Shown: positions 8,908-18,322, numbered from the stretch's first letter. The stretch: 64,000 nucleotides of DNA from Pseudomonadota bacterium (GCA_018262195.1 JAGTRS010000012.1:1-64000); one strand, 5' to 3'. Notes: generated by a model from the sequence alone, not told the origin. Program-made: numbers and translations.

Positions 8908-9915
8908 ATGAAGATACTGGGCAAACTGGCCATGCTGCTCCTTGGCGGAGTGCTGGCAATGAACGTGCTGGCGGCCGACAAGCAACTGCGCATCGGCACG
9001 CTGGCACCAAAAAACTCGCTCTACCACCGTCAATTGATGGAACTGGGCGAAGCCTGGCGCACCGCGCAGGGCGGCAGCGCCAAGTATCTCGTTTATCCGG
9101 ATGGCAGCCAGGGCGGCGAAACCGACATGGTTCGCCGCATGCGCATCGGCCAGTTGCAGGGCGGCCTGCTCTCGGTGGTTGGCTTGCGCGAGATCGAGCC
9201 GTCGATCGCCGCGCTGCAGAACATGCCTTTGATGTTCAAGAACTGGGAAGAGGTCGACTACGTTCGCGAAAAGATGCGGCCGGGCATGGAAAAGAAGTTC
9301 CTCGACAAGGGCTTCGTCGTGCTCGCCTGGGGTGATGCCGGCTGGGTACGCTTCTTCTCGAAGGAAGCCGCCGTGCGTCCGGACGACTTCAAGAAAATGA
9401 AGTTCTTCGCCTGGGGCAGCGAGATCGAGCAGCAGGAGATCATGAAGAGCCTCGGCTACACGCCGGTGCCGCTGGAAACTGGCGACATCCTGCCGGCCAT
9501 CCAGACCGGCATGATCAACGCCGTGCCATCGACGCCGTATTTTGCGCTGGCGACGCAGATCTACACCACCGCCAGCAACATGCTCGATCTCAACTGGGCA
9601 CCTATCGTCGGTGCGCTGGTCATCACCAAGAAGGCCTGGGATGAACTGACGCCGGAAGGCCAGGTTGCCGTGCGCGAAGCTGGTGCCAAGGCCGGCGTGC
9701 AACTGCGCGCCAAGGCCCGACAGGAAGTTGATGAAGCGGTCGAGGCGATGAAGAAGCGCGGCCTGACGGTCAACAAGCCGAACGCCGAGCAGGCGAAGGA
9801 ATGGAATGATCTGGCCGACAAGCTCTACCCGCGCATTCGCGGCAAGATGGTGCCGGCCGACACCTTTGACGAGGTGGTCGGCCACCTGAAGGCCTATCGC
9901 GCCGGCAAAAAGTAG
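8908..9915 (+). CDS. TRAP transporter substrate-binding protein (DctP family)
   Basis: A 335-residue periplasmic solute receptor. The N-terminal signal peptide (hydrophobic core LAMLLLGGVLAM, cleavage after VLA) is followed by IRIGTLAP-like strand 1 and the usual DctP architecture. In TRAP systems this protein hands substrate to the QM permease in a Na+ or H+ driven uptake. A GGAG ribosome site precedes the ATG. It lies between the TatT-like gene and the permease (3-base gap), so all three form one operon. The substrate is not readable; TatT-linked TRAP systems have been proposed to carry hydrophobic acids, which is only a family-based hint. Confidence 0.85.
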   Translation: MKILGKLAMLLLGGVLAMNVLAADKQLRIGTLAPKNSLYHRQLMELGEAWRTAQGGSAKYLVYPDGSQGGETDMVRRMRIGQLQGGLLSVVGLREIEPSIAALQNMPLMFKNWEEVDYVREKMRPGMEKKFLDKGFVVLAWGDAGWVRFFSKEAAVRPDDFKKMKFFAWGSEIEQQEIMKSLGYTPVPLETGDILPAIQTGMINAVPSTPYFALATQIYTTASNMLDLNWAPIVGALVITKKAWDELTPEGQVAVREAGAKAGVQLRAKARQEVDEAVEAMKKRGLTVNKPNAEQAKEWNDLADKLYPRIRGKMVPADTFDEVVGHLKAYRAGKK

Positions 9916-9918
9916 GCG

Positions 9919-11754
9919 ATGGCTGCGCTGCGCCGGCTGGGCGCCTCACTTGGGCAGTTCGATGCGCTGATCGCCGGCGGGGCGCTGGCCCTGATGCTGC
10001 TGATTCCGCTGCTCGAAATCGGGCTGCGTCCGTTGTTCGGCCGGGGCATCGAGAATGCCCCGGTACTGGTCCAGCATCTCGGGCTGGTGCTGGCAATGTT
10101 TGGCGCGCTGGTCGCCGAGCGCGGCCAGCATCTGAGTTCGCTCGGCGCCGGTTTTGCCGCCGCTGGCAACCCGCTGGTCCGCACCACAGCCCAAGTCTTC
10201 GCCCAAGCCAGTGCCGCCGTGCTGTGCGGCATGTTGACCCAGACCAGCTGGACCTTCGTGGCCAGCGAGATGGAAGCACCCCGCGACATCGCCTACGGCA
10301 TCGCCGGCTGGATGGTCGAGATCGCCATGCCCATCGGCTTTGCGGTGCTTGGCTGCAAGCTCGCCGGGCGCATCACGGAGCATCTGCCTGGCCGGATTGT
10401 CCTCGGCCTGCTGTTGCCGCTAGGCGGCTTCCTGTTCGCCAGCTATTTCGACGGCAGCACGCTGCCGTTCTGGCCTTTTGCCATCTGGTTGATCGCTGTG
10501 CTGCTCTGCGGTGCGCCGATCTTCGCCGTGCTTGGCGGTCTGGCGCTGGCCCTGTTCTGGAGTGAAGGGCAGCCGCTGGCCTCGGTGCCGCTCAGTCATT
10601 ACCAGATCACCGTCAATCCCTCGTTACCCGCCCTGCCGCTATTCACGCTGGCCGGCTTGCTCTTTGCCCGCACCGGTGCGGCGGCGCGGCTGGGTACTTT
10701 ATTCACCGCCCTGTTTGGCAATGGGGTCAGCGGCACGGCCATTGCGGCCGCGGTGCTCTGTTCCTTCTTCACCGCCTTCACGGGCGGTAGCGGCGTGACC
10801 ATCCTGGCCCTCGGCGGTCTGTTGCTGCCGCTGCTGACCAAGGCCGGCTTTCCGGAGCAGCGCGGCATCAGCCTGGTGACCAGTGCCAGCGCCCTGGGCG
10901 TGCTGCTGGCGCCGTCGGTGCCGTTGATCATGTACGCCATCATCGCCCGCGTGCCGATCAATACCATGTTCCTGGCTGGCGTGCTGCCGGCGGTGGTGAT
11001 GGTTGGCTTTTTGCTGCTGGTCGGTGGCTATCTGCGCCGTGGGGCAACTGCTGCGGCCATTGCTTCGGAGCCGCACAACTTCAGCGCTGTTCGCCCGGCC
11101 CTGTGGGCGGCCAAGTGGGAGCTGCTAGCACCGGTGGTCGCCATCGGTTCGCTGGTCAGCGGCATCGCCACCCCGACTGAAAGTGCCGCGCTGACGGCGG
11201 CCTACGCCTTGTTGACGCAGGCGCTGGCGCATCGCGAGCTGGACTGGCCGCACATTCGCCGAGCCCTGGCCGATTGCGCCGAAGTGATCGGCGGCATCAT
11301 GGTCATCCTCGGCATGGCGCTGGGCCTGACCAACTATCTCGTCGATGCCGGCATTCCCGATGCAGCCATCGACTGGGTGCAGTCGGTGTTGCCCAACAAG
11401 TTCGCCTTCCTGATCGCCCTCAACCTCTTCCTGCTGCTGGCCGGTGCCCTGATGGAAATCTACGCTGCCATCGTCGTGCTGGTGCCGCTGCTGCTGCCGG
11501 TGGCGATCAGCTACGGCATCGATCCGGTGCACTTCGGCGTGATCTTCCTGGCCAATATCGAAATGGGCTTCCTCTGCCCGCCGGCCGGGATGAACATCTA
11601 TTTCGCCTCAGCGATGTTCGGCAAGTCGATCCGCTATGTGGCTGTCTCGGTGTTACCCGCCGTGCTGGCCATGCTGCTCGGCGCCCTGACGATTTCGGCG
11701 CTGCCTTTTCTGGCCACCTGGCTGCCAGGATTGTTCGGGTTGGGGGCTGGTTAG
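9919..11754 (+). CDS. TRAP transporter fused permease (DctQ-DctM)
   Basis: A 611-residue inner-membrane permease. The first about 165 residues hold four hydrophobic helices like the small DctQ subunit; from about 185 onward there are a dozen or more helices typical of the large DctM subunit, with the conserved LFTLAGLLFARTG, GGSGVTI and PTESAALTAAYAL blocks. Separate Q and M genes are the more common form, so this is a natural fusion. It follows the DctP gene by 3 bases. Its stop overlaps the stop of the convergent BON gene by 4 bases, leaving no room for a terminator between them. Confidence 0.88.
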   Translation: MAALRRLGASLGQFDALIAGGALALMLLIPLLEIGLRPLFGRGIENAPVLVQHLGLVLAMFGALVAERGQHLSSLGAGFAAAGNPLVRTTAQVFAQASAAVLCGMLTQTSWTFVASEMEAPRDIAYGIAGWMVEIAMPIGFAVLGCKLAGRITEHLPGRIVLGLLLPLGGFLFASYFDGSTLPFWPFAIWLIAVLLCGAPIFAVLGGLALALFWSEGQPLASVPLSHYQITVNPSLPALPLFTLAGLLFARTGAAARLGTLFTALFGNGVSGTAIAAAVLCSFFTAFTGGSGVTILALGGLLLPLLTKAGFPEQRGISLVTSASALGVLLAPSVPLIMYAIIARVPINTMFLAGVLPAVVMVGFLLLVGGYLRRGATAAAIASEPHNFSAVRPALWAAKWELLAPVVAIGSLVSGIATPTESAALTAAYALLTQALAHRELDWPHIRRALADCAEVIGGIMVILGMALGLTNYLVDAGIPDAAIDWVQSVLPNKFAFLIALNLFLLLAGALMEIYAAIVVLVPLLLPVAISYGIDPVHFGVIFLANIEMGFLCPPAGMNIYFASAMFGKSIRYVAVSVLPAVLAMLLGALTISALPFLATWLPGLFGLGAG

Positions 11755-12413
11755 CGGTTCTCGACCGGTGCCGCCAGCGGCGGCGGGGTGTGGGCGCCGA
11801 GGCGCGCGTTGTCGAGGCGGCGCGTTTCTTCTTCGGGGATGATTTCCAGCACATTGACTACCTTGCGCACGCCGTCGGTGGTCCGGGCGATGGCGACGGC
11901 GACTTTTGCCTCGCGTTCATTGACCAGGCCCATCAGGAACAGCGTGCCATTTTCGGTCAGTGGCTTGATGTGATTGGCCGACAACTGGTTCGAGTCGATC
12001 AGGCGGGCCTTGAACTTGGAAGAAACGAAGGCGTCGTTGCTGCGCGATGAAAAGGACGCTTGTGGGGCGACGACCAGTTCGTTATGAACCTGGCGAATGC
12101 CCTCGATTTTTTCAGCCATTGCGCCAATGGCTTGCCGGGCCTCGTCGCTCGGCACTTCGCCGGTCACCAGCAGGTTCCGGTTGAAGGCCGTGAAATTGAC
12201 GTGGGAGCGATCCCGGTACTCGGCCGGAAGGCGGTTGCTGCCTTTCCACTCCGAGGTTTCGTCATCGGCCTGGGTGCCGGTCGAACGGCGGTCATGGACG
12301 CTGATCATGGTGGCGGCGGTGCCGGTGACGAGCAGGGCTGGCACGCAGGCATTGAGGGCCGGCAACATCCCTAGAATCAGCAGCGCGGCTCGAAATGAGT
12401 GAGGTGTTTGCAT
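11751..12413 (-). CDS. BON-domain outer-membrane lipoprotein (DolP-like)
   Basis: A 220-residue lipoprotein with a signal peptide and the lipobox LNAC, followed by two BON domains (about 70-115 and 135-195). This is the layout of DolP/YraP, which supports outer-membrane integrity and envelope quality control. The C-terminal tail is Pro-rich. A start with AAGG spaced 9 bases upstream supports the ATG at 12413. The DolP context usual in other bacteria (yraN, diaA) is absent here, so orthology is likely but not shown. Confidence 0.78.
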   Translation of the reverse strand: MQTPHSFRAALLILGMLPALNACVPALLVTGTAATMISVHDRRSTGTQADDETSEWKGSNRLPAEYRDRSHVNFTAFNRNLLVTGEVPSDEARQAIGAMAEKIEGIRQVHNELVVAPQASFSSRSNDAFVSSKFKARLIDSNQLSANHIKPLTENGTLFLMGLVNEREAKVAVAIARTTDGVRKVVNVLEIIPEEETRRLDNARLGAHTPPPLAAPVENR

Positions 12414-12480
12414 GTTCGGCCTTTGTCGCAGGGTCGGTTATTCGTTGCCGCCAGATCTCCGACGGGGCTGCATGCAGTGT

Positions 12481-12651
12481 TCAGGCGACTCGGTTCAATA
12501 GCCAGGCGATCAGCATGCCGCAGGGTAGGGCGACCATGGCGACGATGGCGCTGGTTTTCTTGATGCCCCGGGCTTGTTCTTCGATGAATTGCTCCATGCC
12601 GTCGAACAGTTCAGGGAATGTGGCGATGTCGTTGCGATCCGGTTTTTGCAT
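12481..12651 (-). CDS. Small single-helix membrane protein (56 aa)
   Basis: A short gene on the minus strand. It begins MQKPDRNDIATF, continues with an acidic amphipathic stretch (ELFDGMEQFIEEQ) and ends with one hydrophobic helix (about 34-53, VAMVALPCGMLIAWLL). A GGAG ribosome site 9 bases before the ATG supports translation. No family recognised. It lies 67 bases upstream of the BON lipoprotein gene on the same strand and may be transcribed with it. The N-terminus should be cytoplasmic, with the helix acting as a C-terminal tail anchor; that topology is inferred. Confidence 0.6.
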   Translation of the reverse strand: MQKPDRNDIATFPELFDGMEQFIEEQARGIKKTSAIVAMVALPCGMLIAWLLNRVA

Positions 12652-12777
12652 ATGAAACTCCGTGGGCTGTTCCTGTGAGGCTCAGACGTCACTATCGCCA
12701 GTCATTGTTGCAGGGGCGTTAAAGTTTTTCGCAGGCACTCATCCTGCGCCAGGCAGCAGAAATTGAAGGGGCGGTTT

Positions 12778-13227
12778 TCAAAAGCGGCGCAGCAACAGGT
12801 GTCGGCCATCGAGACTGCTGTTGCGGATTTCGACGAAGCCGAAATCGCGAAAGCGTCGTGTCTTGGTGGCTGAGACCAGCACCCGGCCGGACTTGAAGGT
12901 TTTCTCGAGCCACTCGAGGCGAGCCTTGATCAGCGCCCGGCCAATGCCCTTGCCGCGTCGCTCGGGAGCCACGGCGGACAGGTAGAGGATGTGCGTCTTC
13001 GAGGCCCAGTCGGCGGCCTTGACGCCGCCAACGGCGAGGACTTCGCCGGCCTCCATGGCGATGAAGAACTGTCGGTAGAAAACCGGGTCGGTGGTGGTCA
13101 GTTCCTGGGTGACCCGCTTGGCGCCATAGCGCTCAGGGTCGCCAAAGGCGTTGACGATCAGCGTGACGCTCGCGTCGACCAGAAGGGGACTGCTGGTGTC
13201 CAGCGTATCGATGCGGATTTTTGCCAT
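12778..13227 (-). CDS. GNAT family N-acetyltransferase
   Basis: A 149-residue single-domain GNAT protein. The acetyl-CoA pyrophosphate-binding motif A reads APERRGKGIGRALI around residues 92-105, preceded by a typical beta-4 strand (HILYLSAV). Substrate unknown. It starts 6 bases after the stop of the Cys-rich small protein gene, so the two are probably co-transcribed. Nothing in the neighbourhood names a target. Confidence 0.82.
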   Translation of the reverse strand: MAKIRIDTLDTSSPLLVDASVTLIVNAFGDPERYGAKRVTQELTTTDPVFYRQFFIAMEAGEVLAVGGVKAADWASKTHILYLSAVAPERRGKGIGRALIKARLEWLEKTFKSGRVLVSATKTRRFRDFGFVEIRNSSLDGRHLLLRRF

Positions 13228-13233
13228 CGTGGC

Positions 13234-13473
13234 TCAAGTGACCAGCGCAAGGGCTCGGCGCAGCCGATCAGCACCCTCGGCCGCACGCTGTGCTTCCTGA
13301 CGGTTGATTTCGGTTTGTTGCCGACCGAAAGAGTCGCGTTCGCCCCGACTGCGGAATGCTGCTTCGATGCTGCGCACGCAGCGCCAGCGATAGCCTTGCC
13401 GGGTAGGGAACAGGCGCATCTGGTCCTTCGGGTGATGCACACGGCAGCAGTAGCAGAACAGTGTTTCCGTCAT
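13234..13473 (-). CDS. Cys/His-rich small protein, possible zinc ribbon (79 aa)
   Basis: The N-terminus reads MTETLFCYCCRVHH and is followed by another Cys near residue 32 in a RWRCV context; the second half is charged and helical (Arg, Glu, Gln, Ala). The CxCC..HH cluster plus the later Cys could bind one zinc ion. I do not recognise a named family. It has an AGG ribosome site and is 6 bases upstream of the GNAT gene. The function is unknown. Confidence 0.6.
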   Translation of the reverse strand: MTETLFCYCCRVHHPKDQMRLFPTRQGYRWRCVRSIEAAFRSRGERDSFGRQQTEINRQEAQRAAEGADRLRRALALVT

Positions 13474-13676
13474 GACAACCTCGCAGAATAATTCGGCTCT
13501 GTTGGCAGGATGCGGCTGCTTTGTTACCGCAGCGTGACTGAAGAAAATATTGGTGATCTTGGCAACCTAAACCTCGAAACGATGCGGGAATTGAGATGTG
13601 GGTGGCGCTTTTCACCGTCATGGTGCTGCAATCTTTGCCTCCTAAACTGACCATCCCGTTCCCTGGATGTTTGCCA

Positions 13677-15512
13677 ATGATTGTCATGATTGACGAGGAA
13701 GTCGTGGAGTTGCAGCGAATCATGGCCGAGGGGCTTCTGTTCCCGGTTTTTCAGCCGATTGTCGATTTTCGGGTACGGGCCATTCTCGGGTACGAGTCGT
13801 TGATGCGCGGTCCTGTGGACAGTGCCTTGCACTGGCCGGATCAGCTCTTTGGCGCCGCTGCCCGTCATGGGTTGTCACAGGATCTGGAGCATGCCTGCCG
13901 GGACGCCAGTTTGCGGGCCTTTGCGGCTCAAAGGCTGGCCGGACGTCTATTCCTCAACGTCACCCCGGGCTGCCTGCTCGATCCGCGTTTGATGAACGGC
14001 CACACGCGTGCCTTGCTCAATGAGCTAGGAATTGCCCCGAACCGTATTGTTCTCGAATTGACCGAAAATCAGCAGATCACCGACATGCCGGGCATCCTCG
14101 AGGCCTTGCACCATTATCGCGGGCGAGGCTTCCAGATTGCCATCGATGACCTTGGCGAGGGCTTCGCCAACCTGCGCATGTGGTCCGATCTGCGGCCGGA
14201 ATTTGTCAAGATCGACAAGCATTTCGTCGACGGCATTGCTGACGACAGGATCAAGTTCCACTTCGTTCGTGCGATGCAGGATCTGGCAGAGATCTGCAAT
14301 GCCTCACTGGTCGCCGAAGGCATCGAGCGTTCCGAGGATTTCATCTGCATCCGCGACATGGGGATCGCCTGCGGCCAAGGTTATTTCATCGCCCGGCCGG
14401 AGAGCCATCCCTTGCGCCAGTTATCCGGTCCGGTGATGTCGGCGCTTGACCAGCAGTCGCTCTCCTTGTCACCGATGACCGGCGGCCCCGGCAAGTTGCC
14501 GACGGCACGAACCCTGCTCAAACCGATTGAGGCGGTGCCGATGAATGCGAGCAATGCGACGGTCATAGCCCGCTTCGAGGCTGATCCTGACCTTGATGTC
14601 CTGCCTGTCGTGCAAGGGACGCAACCGGTCGGAATGATCAACCGGCACAGCATGATCGACCGCTTCGCCCGGCCTTTTCGCAAGGAGTTGTTCGGGCGCA
14701 AGAGCTGCGAGCTGTTCATGGATCAGGCGCCGCTTATCGTCGATCAGCATGCCACCATCCAGGAGCTGGCGATGATGCTGTCGATGGCCCCCAAGCATTA
14801 TCTGTTCGATGGATTCATCGTCACCGGCGAAGGAAAATACCTTGGTGTCGGGAGTAGTCACGACCTGATGGCAACCATTACCGAGATGCAACTCAGCGCC
14901 GCCCGCTACGCCAATCCGCTGACCCAGCTGCCCGGCAATGTGCCGATCAATGAACATGTCGACCGCATGCTGTCGGCGGCCAACCCGTTTGTGGCGGCCT
15001 ATATCGACATAGACGACTTCAAGCCATTCAACGACACCTTCGGCTATCGACGCGGCGACGACGTGATCCAGACCCTTGCCCGTCTGTTGTGTGAGGCCGC
15101 CGACGAGCGGATGGATTTTGTCGGCCATATCGGTGGTGACGACTTTTTCGTGATATTCCGTAGTGCCGACTGGGAAATGCGCTGTTGGCAAGTGATCAGC
15201 AGCTTTGCCGAGGCGATGGGCAACATGCTGGGCATCGACGAGCGGCTGCGGGGTGGTTACATGGCGGAAAATCGGCGAGGTGAGCTAAGTTTTCAGCCCT
15301 TGCCGACACTCTCCATCGGCGCCGTCCGGATTGCTGCGGGTGAGTGCGAATCACACCGCGAAGTAGCGGCCGCCGCATCGATCGCCAAGAAGCAGGCCAA
15401 GAAAAAAGCCAAGCAGGCGGCTAACGAACCATTGGGCGGTAGTCTGTTCATCGAACGTCGCCGATTGGGGGCGGGTGATGCTGTCGCGTCAGTGGGGCGG
15501 ACTTTGAACTGA
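13677..15512 (+). CDS. EAL-CBS-GGDEF c-di-GMP protein with degenerate GGDDF
   Basis: A 611-residue cytoplasmic protein. The order is reversed compared with most: EAL domain first (about 15-250; E40-S-L, LNV at 93-95, ELTEN at 127-131, DDLG at 157-160, VKIDK at 177-181, VAEGIE at 212-217), a CBS pair (about 275-400), then GGDEF (about 410-560) whose signature is GGDDF at 486-490. The EAL residues look sufficient for phosphodiesterase activity; the GGDDF site is probably weak or regulatory. The CBS pair suggests adenylate-type ligand control. The C-terminus is Lys-rich. The ATG at 13677 follows GGATG; an ORF start at 13596 adds an unlikely hydrophobic leader. Monocistronic. Confidence 0.85.
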   Translation: MIVMIDEEVVELQRIMAEGLLFPVFQPIVDFRVRAILGYESLMRGPVDSALHWPDQLFGAAARHGLSQDLEHACRDASLRAFAAQRLAGRLFLNVTPGCLLDPRLMNGHTRALLNELGIAPNRIVLELTENQQITDMPGILEALHHYRGRGFQIAIDDLGEGFANLRMWSDLRPEFVKIDKHFVDGIADDRIKFHFVRAMQDLAEICNASLVAEGIERSEDFICIRDMGIACGQGYFIARPESHPLRQLSGPVMSALDQQSLSLSPMTGGPGKLPTARTLLKPIEAVPMNASNATVIARFEADPDLDVLPVVQGTQPVGMINRHSMIDRFARPFRKELFGRKSCELFMDQAPLIVDQHATIQELAMMLSMAPKHYLFDGFIVTGEGKYLGVGSSHDLMATITEMQLSAARYANPLTQLPGNVPINEHVDRMLSAANPFVAAYIDIDDFKPFNDTFGYRRGDDVIQTLARLLCEAADERMDFVGHIGGDDFFVIFRSADWEMRCWQVISSFAEAMGNMLGIDERLRGGYMAENRRGELSFQPLPTLSIGAVRIAAGECESHREVAAAASIAKKQAKKKAKQAANEPLGGSLFIERRRLGAGDAVASVGRTLN

Positions 15513-15592
15513 ATTGGCTTGCCTGTTGCCCTGATTTCCGAGAACGACTGGGTGGTGCGAATTTCTGCTTCTGGGCCGGCCAGTTCGATCGG

Positions 15593-17737
15593 TCAGCGAT
15601 TCATTGACAGCCATTTCAGCAAGGTCTCGTACAGCCTGTCGGGATCGACCGGCTTGCCGATATGGTCGTTCATGCCGGCCTCAAGACAGAACTGACGATC
15701 TGCATCGAAGGCATTGGCTGTCATGGCGACAATAGGCGTCTTTTCGTAGCCCGGAAGCTGACGCACCGCTTGCGTTGCTTCAATGCCGTTAAGGTTCGGC
15801 ATCTGCATGTCCATCAGGATCAGGTCATAGCGATTTTGTCTGGCCATTGCCAGCGCCTGCACGCCGTCTTCAGCCAGATCGACATCAAGTCCGGCGACCT
15901 CCAGCAAGCAACGGGAGACTTCCTGATTCACCGGCTCATCTTCAGCGACCAGAATGCGGGCTCCGGAAAATTTGGTGCGTAGTTGTGCTTCGGCTTGTTC
16001 CGTTGCAGGCGCTGGATCTGTCGACTGGACATCACCCGACTTGCCGAGTCGGGCGGTGAACCAGAAAGTGCTTCCTTTGCCCACTTCGCTCACAACACCT
16101 ACGTCGCCACCCATCAAGCGCGCCAGGCTCTTGGTAATGGCAAGCCCCAGGCCACTGCCTCCGTACTTGCGGGTCATTGACCCATCAGCCTGCTCGAAGG
16201 CCATGAAGAGGCGCTTTTGATCTTCAGCCGAAATGCCGATGCCGCTGTCCTCTACTTCAAAACGCAACATCACGCCGTCCGGTGTGTTTTGAAGCAAGCG
16301 CACACGTATGCTGACCCGGCCCTGCTCCGTGAACTTGATTGCGTTACCGGCAAAGTTGAGCAAGATCTGGCTGAGTCGTACAGGGTCGCCCTGTAATGAA
16401 AGACCGGCAAGGTCATTTGGCAGGTCAACGGCCAGCTCAATTCCCTTGTCGATTGCACTCTGTTCGATGATGGCCAATACGCTTTCGATTACGGTCCCGA
16501 GTCCAAAACGTTTGCTTTCCAGTGTCAGCCGCTCGGCTTCAATCCTCGAAAGATCCAGGACGTCGTTGATCAGGACGAGCAGGTGCTGTGCGGCACGATC
16601 CACCTTGACCAGTTGATCCCGCTGCTTGGGATCGGTGGCCTTGTTGAGTGCCAGGCAGGTCATTCCAATGATGGCGTTCATCGGTGTCCGCAACTCGTGA
16701 CTCATGTTGGCGAGGAAGGTGTTCTTGGCCCGATTCGCTGCTTCGGCCATGTCCTTGGCCAGGGAGAGGTCCGCAGTGCGGGCAAAGACCTGCTCCTCCA
16801 GATGCTCGCGATGGCGCTTCAATTCTGCCTCGGTTCGCAGGCGATCGGTCACGTCACGATCAACACCCTGAAATCCGACGACTATGCCATTGTCATCGAA
16901 GATCGGCGAGGCATTCGATTCGAGCCCAATATAGCTGCCCCCTTTGGTGCGCCATCGAATCAGAAGATCACACCAGCCACACTTATTCTTCGTCGCTGCT
17001 GAAATTGTGTCGAGCTGCCTGGCCATGTCGTCGGGGTGAACGAGACTTAGGGGATCCGTCTGGAAAAACTCATCCCGACTCAAGCCAAGCATTCTCAGGC
17101 CGCGATCATTCGTATAGGTAAGCTTTACCTTTCCGGTTGTGCTGATTGCCCATATCCAGTCCGCGGAGTTCTCAGCCAGGCTGCGATAACGCATCTCGCT
17201 TTCATGCAGCAGGCGGTCTGCCTGGCGATGCTGCAGCATATTGAAGATACGGTCGGCCAGGTAGCTGCCAAACAGGCGAATGAACTTGTTGTCCAGGTCG
17301 TTGAACGGCTCATTCCTTGCCGCAACGCTGAGTAGTGCAATACACCGCTCAGCGCGAATAAAGGGGAGTACCAGTATCTCGGTAATGCCTCGCCCTGCGA
17401 GATGTTCGGGTGGGTTTCCGGCGTCGGAAGGGAGTCTCGCATTGAGTATGGTTGGGCGCTGCAACGCCCAGTGGTACTCGTCCCAAGCCGACAAGGCGGG
17501 CGCCTCGGCCAGTATTGCTTCGCCACGCGCGCCATCGACAAGAAGATAACCGGCAGCATCCACGACAACCAGTCGCCAGGCTGCAACATTGGCAAAGTAT
17601 TTCCAGCGTGTTGCGACGCGTCGTGCGAGCTGGGCCAAGTCATCGACAGCCTGGATGTCCTCCAGTAGCTGAACCAGCGCCTCATACCTGACCAGTTGAT
17701 GAGTTGCAGGGAAGTTCCAGTGTTGTGAAATGGTCAT
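15593..17737 (-). CDS. Hybrid sensor histidine kinase (GAF-PAS-HisKA-HATPase-REC)
   Basis: A 714-residue soluble kinase without membrane helices. Order: GAF-like domain (about 15-170), PAS (about 185-305), HisKA with phospho-acceptor H347 in [10 protein letters not shown], HATPase_c ([16 protein letters not shown]), and a C-terminal receiver with the LILMDMQMP phospho-Asp block. No Hpt domain is present, so output needs another protein. The first true ATG is at 17737; the frame also allows a TTG at 17761. It starts 24 bases after the stop of the AhpD-like gene, same strand, so the pair is probably an operon. The GAF ligand is unknown. Confidence 0.87.
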   Translation of the reverse strand: MTISQHWNFPATHQLVRYEALVQLLEDIQAVDDLAQLARRVATRWKYFANVAAWRLVVVDAAGYLLVDGARGEAILAEAPALSAWDEYHWALQRPTILNARLPSDAGNPPEHLAGRGITEILVLPFIRAERCIALLSVAARNEPFNDLDNKFIRLFGSYLADRIFNMLQHRQADRLLHESEMRYRSLAENSADWIWAISTTGKVKLTYTNDRGLRMLGLSRDEFFQTDPLSLVHPDDMARQLDTISAATKNKCGWCDLLIRWRTKGGSYIGLESNASPIFDDNGIVVGFQGVDRDVTDRLRTEAELKRHREHLEEQVFARTADLSLAKDMAEAANRAKNTFLANMSHELRTPMNAIIGMTCLALNKATDPKQRDQLVKVDRAAQHLLVLINDVLDLSRIEAERLTLESKRFGLGTVIESVLAIIEQSAIDKGIELAVDLPNDLAGLSLQGDPVRLSQILLNFAGNAIKFTEQGRVSIRVRLLQNTPDGVMLRFEVEDSGIGISAEDQKRLFMAFEQADGSMTRKYGGSGLGLAITKSLARLMGGDVGVVSEVGKGSTFWFTARLGKSGDVQSTDPAPATEQAEAQLRTKFSGARILVAEDEPVNQEVSRCLLEVAGLDVDLAEDGVQALAMARQNRYDLILMDMQMPNLNGIEATQAVRQLPGYEKTPIVAMTANAFDADRQFCLEAGMNDHIGKPVDPDRLYETLLKWLSMNR

Positions 17738-17761
17738 GAAGCGCGGTCTTGGCGACCTCAA

Positions 17762-18322
17762 TCAGAGTATGGCGCGATACTCAGGGTCAAGGTCCAGTTT
17801 CAGTGTGCTGGTGTAGACATTGAACATGGTAGCGAGATCGATCACGGCAATGATTTCGCAAATTTCTTCCTTGCTGAAGCCGTCATCCATCAAGATTTCG
17901 AAATCTTCATCGGTGACACCATTGGCGTCGGTGACAACTTTCGACGCGAAATCAACCACCGTTCGATAGTAGGCAGGCAGATTGGTGGCTGCGTCGGATC
18001 CGAAGAAACCCTTGAGATCATCGAAGGCCAGCGTCTTGTCCAGACCCAGTACGGCCTGGGCGTGGCAGGCTGTGCAATAGCGTGCCCCGTTCTTGGCGGA
18101 CACCACGAAAACGATCATTTCCTTGAGGGGTAGTGGCAGTGAGCCGCCGAACAAGGTGCCCTTGGCGCGCTCCCAATAGGAACGAGCCAGCGCGGCACTG
18201 TGTCCGAGGCTGCGCAGCCAGAGGGGTACTGAGGTCGCGCCGGTGGTCCGCATGAAGTCATCGTAAACGGCACGCGTTTCGGCAGAAGCATCGGTGTATT
18301 CAGTCAATATGTAACGTTGCAT
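17762..18322 (-). CDS. AhpD-like carboxymuconolactone decarboxylase family protein
   Basis: A 186-residue all-helical protein of the CMD/AhpD family. The redox motif CTACH is at 83-87 (CxxC followed by His), as in AhpD-type alkylhydroperoxidases, and is preceded by the KEMIVFVVSAKNG helix typical of the fold. Such proteins act as disulfide reductases or peroxidases. The ATG at 18322 has a strong GGAAGGA ribosome site; upstream codons in the longer frame are not needed. It is the first gene of a likely two-gene unit with the hybrid kinase, which suggests a redox or organic peroxide signal. That link is inference. Confidence 0.82.
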   Translation of the reverse strand: MQRYILTEYTDASAETRAVYDDFMRTTGATSVPLWLRSLGHSAALARSYWERAKGTLFGGSLPLPLKEMIVFVVSAKNGARYCTACHAQAVLGLDKTLAFDDLKGFFGSDAATNLPAYYRTVVDFASKVVTDANGVTDEDFEILMDDGFSKEEICEIIAVIDLATMFNVYTSTLKLDLDPEYRAIL

